Shown one piece after another: positions 14,501 through 26,500 of a stretch of DNA of 64,000 bases. This DNA is from Siphonodentalium dalli. Taxonomy: Eukaryota > Mollusca > Scaphopoda > Gadilida > Siphonodentaliidae. Position numbers and translations under genes: made by a program. The notes under the pieces were generated by a model, which ran no database searches, was not told the origin of the DNA, and saw nothing but the letters and a program-made list of their open reading frames with translations. The stretch spans positions 261,309,863 through 261,373,862 of the forward strand of contig CP136064.1 of assembly GCA_032622095.1 (NCBI GenBank), written 5' to 3'. How positions within the stretch are numbered: the stretch's first letter is position 1; every line of letters starts with the position of its first letter.

Positions 14501-17500
14501 CTAGATGCATCTTACCATGGACAACCCACTCATAACCATATAGTCACTCATTATATACCTACTCACATCAGTCATGACATACAATAACTCCCTGTATACC
14601 TATTCACCTCACATATGATCACAGAGTAACTCCCTGGCTATGATCTTGGCATCCACACTGTATCCTGTTGACATTTTTTTTTATCATAATGAACATAATA
14701 GCCAAAGATTATGGTCTGTCTCAAAGTTCTGCCCATTTCCTTTCAATAAATATGGCCAAAATCACAAAAGAGGTTCTCGGCAAAATTACATACTTTAAAA
14801 TGAATTTGTCATGCCCCATACGGAAATGGGACAACTGGGAATAGAACATGTAGTTGTCAGTTAATTAACTAACATGTATAATAACCAACTGAGTCACAAT
14901 TTGCTACATTTTCGGATAATGCAGAGAATGTTCGGGATATATGTAAAAAATTAGAATTTTACATTTTGGAAGCCATCTTGATCTACAAACACTGTAGTGT
15001 GACACATTTAAGATAGACCAAAACAATAAACACCTTTCAATCCAAAGATAGTTATATTTTACCAGAAAAAATGGTCCAAACCTGAAAACTGAATTTTTGC
15101 CAATATTTATGTCAAGCTTTTTAGAGAAAAGTCCAATATTTTTGACGATGTCAGTGGTGAAAATAGTAACAATTAACCATGGTGCATCAGACATGTTAGT
15201 ATTCAATGTATAGAATGCAGAATAGCCCATTTTATACATCAACACAACTTGTAAGCGATTGCAAGACATGCTGGTGTAATATTTACCATTTTCCATATTT
15301 GGCGGCCATATTGGCAGCCATTTTGAGCCAAAGTAAGACTTTTGGTTCCAGTGATTTGGAATATTCATAGATAATGATATGCCTCACTTACATTACAAAG
15401 TTCTGTTCATTTCATGTTGAAATATGAATAGAATCCCAATTGTAATTTTTTGTGAAATTTTATACCGCATTCTGTACAATCGAATATTTGAGGGATCGGA
15501 AGGGGTTAGGACCCCAATAATTGCATATTTAATTGCTCCAATGATCAGTTAATATACAAAACACAAAATAAAGTGGCATTACTCAACCAGTTCCAAACAG
15601 CATGAATTGATCTAGAAGATATTTGTGAACAAATGTCATATTTTCAACTTCCGGCGGCCATTTTGGTGGCCATCTTGGATGGTGAGTTTCATTTTGGCCC
15701 AAAAAAGTGTCATTATGTCTTAGCTTCACGAAAATATATACATTTGTATACATTTTACTAGATTTTCCGCTATAATTTTCATAAAACTGGCTCACTTATA
15801 GTTCTAGAAACTGGATCGGGTTGGGGGGTGGGGGTGGGCAACAGGTCTCGTTCTTATCAGAAAACGACATGAATATATATTTCTTAAGTTGATCGTATCG
15901 ATTTAGGGATGTATTTGTTGTAATAGTGCAACGTTCCAGGGGTGTACGCACATACACACACGTTGGGCGAATGCATTCATGTAAATAAAAGTGATTTTTT
16001 ACGTTTTGTGGGTGACCCGATGACCCCCTTCTTATCTTAAAACCCCAGGAAAAGTTGCTTCTTAAGTTGTGTTTTTATAATTAGTATATATGAAAGTACT
16101 TTGAGACCAAAAATTATGGATGTACGCGAAAGAGTAAAAAAAGTGAAAAATCACGTTTTTGGGGTTCAGCATGGGACCCCCTTTCTTATGTGAAAACCCC
16201 AGGAAAATCCCTTTCTTAAGTTGTGTTTTCTTTATCAGTACACTTAGGAGTATCATCAAACCAAAATTCATCGATGTACGCGGAAGTGTAAATAGAAGTG
16301 ATTTTTGGCACTTTTTGGGGTTCAGCGGCCCCTAAACCCCAGGAATGCGCAACTTAAGAAATCGGTTTTTCAGAATGTTCCATAATTGGTACCAACTTTA
16401 GGGGGTCAAACCTTTTGTACGCAAAAGTGTAAATGGAACATATGCGGGCTCCCCAACTATAACCCTTATCGCGTTCAGGGCTGGAACTGATTCTTTACGT
16501 GGACGAGGAGAACTATATGCCGTTGGGAGCGACATCTGTCGGTGTTCAGATTTTGATACTTCCGTACGCCAAGACTCGTAGTGGAAAGATGGCGGCTTAC
16601 GTAGAGGAGCGAGGTTTCGCGATACCACCTGGTTACGAGACCTCTATCGGACTCACAACCGTGAGTAGGTTTCTTTATATACTGAAAAGATTAGTTAAAA
16701 TTAACTAAATAATTGTTATTATTTAACCCAAACCGCACCTACAAATACACCAGTTATTTGATTACCCAACTGTAGGTGGCTACGGTGGCTGGTTTAGGAC
16801 ATGGGAATTTTTTGTTTTATTTCGTGGCCACGAAATACTAATTCGTGGCCACGAAATAACTAATTCGTGACCACGAAATAACTAATTCGTGACCACGAAA
16901 TAGCTAATTCGTGGCCACGAAATAACTAATCGTGATATACGGTCGTCAGTCATTGTTGTAATGGAAGCGGATAGATGTGATCTGGTTGTAGTTGTCCACC
17001 ATCTTGACATGAGCCACGGCGATATGAGATAAAGAGTGTTGTAGGGTGGCCCGTAAAACAAATGAAGTAATCACCCCTTTCACCAACCCGATCCAAAGTT
17101 GCCGCCGTCCAGGGGGGGGGGTGGGGTCACATAGGGCACTCACGATATGCAGTATATCTTGGGGGCCACCATACAACACCCATTATACCACATCAAACGG
17201 TTAAGGGGCCGAGAAATTGTATAGGTGCCATATTTGAACCCATCTGGTGCGGCCATTTTGGATCGCGGAGGGTGAAAGCGGTCTCAGGGGTCACCCTACA
17301 ACACACTTTATTCGACCTAAAATGTGGGGGGGGGGTTGCATGGGTACCATATATGGACCCCTCTGATCAGATTTTCGCTCGAGGTGGGCTGAAGGTGTGG
17401 AAATTTAGCTTGCTTTGCGAGCCACCGTACACCACCCTTTATTTGATCTATATCGATCAGTGGCCGAGAAATAATGGTTACCCTATTTGACCCCTTCTGA

Positions 17501-20500
17501 GCGGCGACCATTTTGGATCGGGTATGGTTGAAAGGATGAATATTTATAAGTTTGTTTTGGGGCCACCCTACAACCCCTTATTTGACTTAAATCGGTCAAT
17601 AGGCCGAGAGAAATGTCATTCCCATTCGACCCCTTGTGGTAAAAACTAATGAATATTCAGTTTGTCTTGGAGCCACCTAACCCTTGTTCACCGTTCTCTC
17701 AGGGCTAGTTTATATCGGACGTTCATATCCCCATAGAGCCCGGGTCCCACGCCATAAGGCGTATATAGTAGCTTCTCTGCGATCGTACGTATTGCACCTG
17801 GTGCAAGTGTAACCAGTCGCCGTAAAGGTATCTGGATATATGCAAAGGTCAATAAGTTATTTCGTGGCAACGAATTAGTTATTTCGTGGCCACGAATTAG
17901 TTATTTCGTGGCCACGAATTAGCTATTTCGTGGCCACGAATTAGTATTTCGTGGCCACGAATTAGTTATTTCGTGTCCACGAATTAGTATTTCGTGGCCA
18001 CGAAATAAAAAAAATAATTTCCCATGTCCTAAACCAGCCACCGTATACAACCGACTGAAGTTCGATTACAATTGAGTAAACTATATGCGTCTCAATGTAG
18101 GATTAAGAGTTCACACTGTCATAGGTCAAATTGGCCAATTTGCTTCGAAATGGCAAAAAAAAAAAAAAAATTGCCAATCTTATGTCCAAATTTGTTTTAA
18201 TCCCAAAATTGGAAATCTCTAATTCAAAACCCAAAATGATCATGTAACGGGAGCGACATGAGAATCAAATTTATAGTAAGTTCATCTGCTAAAATACCAG
18301 AAATTTTAACTAACGTGCATGCATAAAACAGTAAATAGAATCATTGTTCTTCATGATATCTTTGAATGATAAAATGAGTGACAAATAATTGACTATGCTT
18401 TAACATTAACTAGGTCGGTTAACGTATTAGGTGATCGATGTTAATGGTCATCAACTACAATAAAAGAGTATTGAGGATTAACACTAATGAATCCATTATC
18501 TATCACTAATGAATCCATTGTCTATCACTAATGAATCCATTGTCTATCACATTGTCAAGGCTGAATGGTAGATGGTGGGTAGTGGTATATATCAAGTAAC
18601 AATGGTGGGATTAAATAAGTCTAGACACAGTATTTGGCACGGTGTCGACATAGATTTCTTTCACTTGGTTAAGCGGATTTATGTTATTATAATTATATAG
18701 AATTTTATATGTTAAAGAAAAATAGTTAGTCATTCATTATTGGGAGCCCAGAAAATGAGGATCTAATTTGGCCTAAGTTTTTTTTAATTTGACCAATATT
18801 GGGTTTAGTTTAATTATACTAAATATTCAGTGAATTTCAATTCAATTAATTGGGTTATTGAATATTTAGTCATTCATCTGAAAACGTTGGGTCTGACGAG
18901 CATCCCCCTTTTAAATGCAAGGTTCAAAGTTATAAAATTAACAATAATGATACTAAAGTAAATTATTATATTTGTCGTTGTGAAATCACAGACGATTTTT
19001 TTCTTCAAAATCCATACAAATATTCCTATACCATTTATTTAATACGCAAGGAATGCGGGCTTGTAACACGATCCGACAATTGCACGTCGATCAAAATGAC
19101 ATTGGACCAGCGGTGGGTTGCAAACTCATCCTGATGTGCGAACTCATCTCGACAACGAATACAAGTCCGACACGCAAAAACCACTGGACCACGGAGCTCC
19201 ACTAAATATTTATTACTAAACATGACAAGTGATATTTATTAATAAACACGACAAGTAATATTTATTACTAAACATGACTCGAATGTTTTCCTGCTTGCAG
19301 TCAAATTTTAGCCTAGCTATGATGTACAAGAAAACCATAGTCAGAAATGGTAACACCGCCAAGATCATATCATTAGCCACAAATATATATTATAATATAA
19401 AATATATTGGTTACATGAATTCACCGCCTCAGAATTCCGTTAAAACAACTAATCCTTCAAATTATAAAAAAAAACTAGGGCTTATTACTGCAGGTTTCTT
19501 ATTCACCACACCAGAAAGCTATTAAATGCGGATCAAAAATCGGAGGTATTGTGTTCCCGCCAAGAGTGCATGGCCCAGCCATTGTTCATACCTAAACGTC
19601 GAAAGCAATTAATGTGGTCATAATGGTTACATACTGCAACTATAAGACATTCAGCGAATACACACCCCACGAAAACCCGAAATGTGTTGTCCTGCGAGAT
19701 ATCCGCTATAGCTCAATTTGACACGACCAGATGAGCTTTTCTACAATATTCTAAAAAACTAAAGCTTCTCAAATCATCGGCATAGTCAATAGAACTTTCA
19801 CGAACTTGGACATTCCAACTACAGCTTTTACCGCACTCGGAGTCGCAGTACAACTTTAACTCGTCCCAAAATAACCGCATTTGGGTTAGCACTAGTACAG
19901 CATTTAAAGCGACCCAATCTGTTTACAAGAAAACCATAATCAGAAATGGTAACGCCCTCAAGATCATATTATTAGCCATAAATATAAATTATAATATAAA
20001 ATATATTGGTTACATGAATTCACCCTCTCAGAATTCCGTTAAAACAACTAATCCTTCGAATTATTACAAACAACTACGGCTTATTACTGCAGGTTTCTCA
20101 TTCACCACACCAGAAAGCTTCTAAATGCGGATCAACAATCGGCGGTAATGTGTTCCCGCCAAGAGTGCATGGTCCAGTCATTGTTCATACCTGAAGATCG
20201 AAAGCAATTAACACGGTCATAATTATTACATACTGCAACTATAATACCATCACAACACAACCATCAGTGGGCTGCAGAACGAATAATATCTATAAAAGTT
20301 GAAATATAAGACTTACAAATTATCTTTTAAATTTCTTTTATTGGTAATTGACAGCCTGTCACAAACCAAAAATCAACATTATTGACATAATAATGTAAAG
20401 GACAATAAACGAAATTGAAATTCCCAACTACACCTTTTACCGGTGACCGGCTTCATGATCGCGCAGTTCGACTTTTAAACTAATAAACCGGAAAAAAACA

Positions 20501-23500
20501 ATAAAACCTACATGGAACCACGGAATTTTATAATTTGGCCCACAGTGTACACCTGGTGGTGTTAATAAAGTGAAACAGGTTTAATGGTATCATTCTGGAG
20601 CCCGGGGCCTTAAAATACGTTAAGCGTTGGCGATGGGTATTGCTATTTAAATAGTCACATCCGTCAAAACCGCCATAAAAAGACTATTATATAAAAGACA
20701 AATATCGTTCTTATACCAATAATAAATATCGCTTAAATTGCAGGTTATTGCATGTTAGTACACTGTGTTATGTAAACAAACAGTGCTTAAAGAGTATGCG
20801 ATAAGCAAAACACTCATCCTATTTAATGAACTTTGGTTAGAAATGCCACCAAGTTGTTTCAAACATACCGGAATAGCGCTAGTTAATCATCGCCTCTCAA
20901 AATCTCGGTGTTGAATTAGTCACCGCGAATCACTCTCCTAATAATTGAGTGTTTTGCTTATCGCTCACTATTTACGTGCTGTATATAAACACACACTCGG
21001 CTCACACAAAGTGTGTTCTGTTGATACTGTTGCATCCATGCTATCGTTATACTATACTATATTCTTGAGGATATAGCATGGTAACTATTTGTTTTCAAAA
21101 TTATAACATACCTATGACGAAGGCCACCCATGCCTTCAATATATACATCTTTGAAAGCCAGGTTAATTTAGAAAGTAAAATTGAGAGTTTCTTTGAATAA
21201 CGACCATGATTTTTTTCTTTAGCGTCGACACACACGGGCAGTGCCTCCACACGGGGATTGCAGCCCAGACAGCGAAATGGAGTCCATGGAGGTGAGATGA
21301 TGCAGTTACCATTTATTTTCCGTATCTACTGTGGGGGGGGGGGGGGGTGTAAAATATTTTATTTTCGAGGATGAATAAGTGTTGGGTGTCAAGAGGACCC
21401 ACCAAGTCCCGCTGAATTTGTCATTGTCGCATGGTTTCGAGCAAAAAGACACCCAGGATCTCCCAAACGTGAAAAAGACACACAGGATCTCACAAACGTG
21501 AAAAAGACACCCAGGATCTCACAAAACAACGGGAATTTACATTAGCCGTCTGCTATTTATTAATATGGAACTGCGCTGCCAACCAGGCTCAAAGCGGACG
21601 GTATATATGCCCATTTTTAATTCTGTTGATATTTCACTCTGATCACAAACAAATAATTATTATAATAATATTTATAAATATATGGCATATATATAGCAGA
21701 CACGTTTTGTGAGACTCTGATATCCTGTGTGTCTTTTTGCACGTTTTGTGACATCCTGGGTGTCTTTTTGCTCCAAACAATGCGACAGTGACCAATTCAG
21801 TACCACTTCCCCCACTTCAAAATTACTCAATACCCGGAATATGTCAGTCGTAGTCAATCCGAAACGGCATAAGCAATCACCACCATGTCTAACTGAGCTA
21901 ATCATATACATCAAGCTGTAATATGTAGTTGCTAATAGACAGTATTTCATTTCATGTTTCTAGACCACCAGATGTTCAATTTGAGAATAATCATTTATCG
22001 GTTGGTTGGTTACTTTATTTGGCATTCACGTCACTTTCAGCAGATCGATCACCTGTTTGGAATTTGTTCTGTTCGTGTTATGCTTGTTCCATTTTATGAG
22101 GCGATTGTGAATGTGTATTATACACGATGGCGATGATGATGATGATAGTGATAATGTTGGTAGTGGTTGTTCTAAGCTGTTAATGATGTGTAGTGATGGC
22201 GACGCCGGCGACGACGATAGTGATGATGATGACGACGATGATGGTGGTGTTGGTGATGTTTATGATGACGATGTTGATGCTGATGGTGATGATGGTGGTG
22301 ATGCTGATGGCGGTGGTGATGTTGTTGATGGTGATGTTTATGCTGATGATGATGATGATGACGGCGGTGGTGTTAATTGTGATGATGATGGCGGTGATGA
22401 TGTTGGTGGCTATGGTGTTGATGGTGATGATGGTGATGATGATGGTGTTGACAGTGACGATGGTAACTGTGATGATAGTGATGGTGATGATGTTGGTGGC
22501 GATGGTGTTGGTGTTGGTGGTGATGATGATGTTGATGATAATAATGATGTTGATGATGTTATTGATGATGATGGTGATGATAATGATGATGATAATGATG
22601 AAGTCGGTGGTGGTAATTGTGATGATGATGGTTATGATGTTGTTGGCGATGGTGTTGATGATGATGGTGATGGTGATGTTGATGATGATGTTGATGATGA
22701 TGTTGATGATGATGATGATGACGTTGGTGGTAATTGTGATGATGATGGTAATGATGTTGGTGGCGATGGTCACGGATGGTGTTAATGATGATGTTGGTGA
22801 TGATTATGCTGATGATGATGTTTATGGTGATGATGGTAGTGGTGATGACGACGATGATGATGATGGTAATTGTGATTAAGATGATGGTGGTGGTGATGAT
22901 GATGATGATGATGATGGTGGTGGTGATGGTGATGATGGTAATTGTGATTATGATGATGGTAATGATGATGCTGATGATGATGATGGTGATGGTATTTGTG
23001 ATTATGAGGATGGTGGTGATGATGATGATGATGATGATGATGTTGATGGTGATGATGGTAGTGGTGGTGACGACGATGATGATGATGATGATGGTAATTG
23101 TGATTATGATGATGGTGGTCACGACGATGACTATGATGATGATGGTGGTGATGATATGATGGTGATGGCGGTGATGATGATGATGGTGGTGATGATGGTA
23201 ATTGTGATTATGATGATGGTAATGGTGGTGATGATGATGATGGTGATGATGATGATGGTAATTGTGATTACGATGATGGTGGTGATGATGATGATGATAA
23301 CATTGATGGTGATGATGGTAGTGGTGGTGACGACGATGATGATGATGATGGTAATTGTGATTATGATGATGTTGATGATGATGGTGGTGACGACGATGAC
23401 TATGGTGATGATGGTGGTGTTGATGATGATGATGATGATGATGGCGGTGATGATGATGATGATGGCGATAACACTTACTTTCAGGAATGCGGTTTTGAAT

Positions 23501-26500
23501 GTGTACGCATGATGATAGAGATGGATTGTACCTGTGAAGCAGAGGAGATGCCAGAAAACGAGGAGAATGAAACATTGCAATTAAAAGTAGAATGCAGCAC
23601 GAGAGCTTGTGAGTTACAGTTTATCCCTTTTATCACTAAAAGGTATCTCCCACTCAGTTATAAAAGTAAACTTGGGAATGGTCTAGTATTATTTGGAGTG
23701 GTGTTCTGGTATAAATTAGAAGACGCCAGTCAGACGAAACGATAACACACGTGCTGAATGATTCATATTCATTGGCGGGAAATGTTCAGATAATAAGTTC
23801 ACCAAACGACGTAAGGAAAGACCCAATTTATTTTAGTTCGACATTTTAAAAGCTTATTATGTTAATAAAACTGTTAATCAGACTAAAATCTCTTATTTTA
23901 GGTTCCACTCATACCCGGGACCGATTTCAACCAATCGGAACAGCGGCGGATGTTATAACGGTGTTATATATAGTTTTAAAACAAATTGAGTAAACAAAAT
24001 TGAATTAAAAAAAATAAAGTTAAATTGAGAAAGGAGTTCAATCTAAAATAATTTTAATTAAGAACAAATTATAATTATAGAGGATATTGTTATGATCTCA
24101 CCAAGACAATTATCATGGAATAAGATGACTTTAATTGAACTCTGTAATGAACGTGATACGGAAATAAACTTGTTAGAATCCCATCTAAATAATAGGTCTT
24201 TCATATCAGCGACTGATACAGAACGCTAGAATAATACATAGTAACACATCTCTCTTTCTCTCTCTGTCTCTTTTGTGTGTGACGTAACGAAATTACAATG
24301 AACAGTTTTGTCAGTTACGTTCACACATGTCGTAACATCTTACAGTTCCTCGATCAGTCGTCGGGGTTGATGTCTTGTACGACCGCTCCGTCGAGGGACA
24401 TCTCCCGTGGGTGGAGTCAGTTGGCCCGTTGAACTGATACTGATGTTAGCCGGTGATTGATTTGGGTGGCTTATCGCCATGCGTTTGCGGAGGAAACGAC
24501 GGTTTCGTCGCCATACACGCCCTGAAGCAAGCTTCACAAGATAATCGCGATTGGTCCCGATTTCAATCACTGTCCCGTATATGTCCCACCGCTTGGTCTT
24601 ATGACACTGAACTGCAACTTTACTTCCAACAGTTAATTCAGGTAAACACCTCGACTTCCTGTTATAGTGTTGCTCAAGTTTATCTCGAATTTGCGACGCG
24701 TTCTCGTCAGCGGTTTTGATTGACATTTGCCATTCTGGCGCAAAAGCGCGTTTATGGACAGGGAGCGTATCTCGAGCAGGGTGTCCGAAAACTATCTGCG
24801 CAGGTGATCGTCCGTCGTTGCGTGGCGTATTTCTCCATTGTAATAGTCCTTTTTGCCAATGGTCCATATCAACTGATTTTTCACCTGGTCGAAACGCCGA
24901 CTGAAGAAGTTGTTTCATTGCTTTGACACTTGCCTCCGCGTGAGAATTGGACTGCGGATATCGCGGTGACGAAGTAATTTGCCGAACACCCCAGTCTTTT
25001 AGAAATGTCTGGAAAACACGAGAGGCATACTGCGGTCCATTATCACTATAAAGAATTGTCGGAATTGCCGTATCAGTGAATGTCTTTTTGCAAGACTCGA
25101 TCAGTTTAACTGAAGTTGCTTCTTTTCCCAAGTTATAAATAGACGGCCAGCCAGACTTGACATCTGTTATTATCAGATACTGACATCCATTTGATGTAAA
25201 CAAATCTGAACACATGTGTTCAAACACTCGGCTAGGAACCGGATGTTGTTTTATTGGCTCCTGGCACTGAGAAGGAAGGCGTTCACTGCAAATCCTACAG
25301 GATCGTACAGTCCTATCTATATCTGCATCAATTCCTGGCCAATAAACAGTCAAGCGAGCCCTGCGCTTCGAACGTTCAATCCCTTGGTGGCTTGCATGCA
25401 GTTTAGTCAGAATGTTTTTCCTCATTTCTTTTGGAATTACTAATCGGCAGCCACACACGATATAGCCATTGTCAACTGTAAGTCGGTCGCGTACGGCCCA
25501 GTATTGACGGAGAGCAAGTGATAAGTCTTTCTTGTCGTCTGGAAATCCTTTCTCGACAACTGAATACAGTTCCTGATATTCGTCATCGTCACTTGAAACG
25601 TTTTTTACAGCTTCAAGATGGAGGTCCTCCTCGACAATATCATCTGATATAGGCTGGATCATAATGGATCTCAAACTGTACTCAACCTCTTGCTCTAAAA
25701 TCTGGTCCTCGTTATCAGGGTCCTTTATTGGGTTGCGGCTGAGAGCATCTGCGGCAGACAATTTAGTTCCAGGAATCCACGTCGTGTGGAATTGATATCG
25801 CATCAGCTTCATTCGCATAGTTTGTAGTCGAGGATTGTCAATGTCACTCAAACAATAACTATTTAATATTGGCACAAGTGGTCGATGATCCGTAACGAGT
25901 TCGAATTTTGACAGTCCTTCCAGGAAAATTCGACATTTTTGAACTGCCCACACGGCTGCTAACATCTCCAGTTCAATCATGGCATACCTAGTTTCCGCTG
26001 CGGATATAAATCTTGAGCCTGCTTGAACGACATGCCACGTTTTATTTAACGGTTCCTGTTGGAAAAGGACGAATCCTAAACCATTCAAGCTACTGGCATC
26101 GACATGTAATGCAGTAAGTCTTTGATGCTCATAATACGAGAGAACAGGCACGGTACACAGGACATCTCTGGCTTTTCTGAACGCCGTTTCATGAACCGAA
26201 TCCCATATAAATTCGTTGCTCGACTTGAGAAGTGGTCGTAAAGGGTCTAGATATTTGGCAATCTGATTAGTAAAGCCAGCCAACTGGTTCGCCAGCCCAA
26301 AAAATGATCTGAGATCAGTTATGTTCTTTGGAACTGGGAAGTCACTGATAGCTTCCGTAATATCAGAACTGATTGTATATCCTTTGTCGTTTCGGATTCA
26401 CCGACAACGAATTTATCAGGATTCAACGAAATGCCCTTCTGCGAACAACGGGTTAGAATCTGACGTACATGTGTCACGTGCGATTCGAGTGAGTCATCAT

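Larger units (their letters stand above)
9869..16460. mobile_element. Giant foldback element FB1 (6.6 kb)
   Basis: The two halves are reverse complements from ATAGTTAGGGAGCCCGCATA at the left end to its partner ending AACTAT at 16460. Matched blocks include GGGGTTCAGCATGGGACCCC, the G/C run near 11061 and 15820, ATGGCCGCCAAAATGGCCGC near 11236 against 15650, and the 11570-12290 block against 14660-15370. The inner part is a GTATGGTCAT satellite and its complement. The centre is at 12960-13036. The left arm carries an inserted 558-bp MITE absent from the right arm. No transposase ORF. It ends 18 bp before DEG/ENaC exon B. Confidence 0.85.

Noticed and set aside
21961-22110. Candidate missing exon between C and D after TCACTTTCAG at 22040
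   Set aside because: It reads QIDHLFGICS but has no good donor and no match to the expected aromatic-before-Cys segment.
22111-23580. Long ORFs (Asp-, Met/Val-, His- and Ile/Thr-rich) on both strands
   Set aside because: They are translations of the GAT/GGT microsatellite in every frame; no complexity, no start context, no domain.
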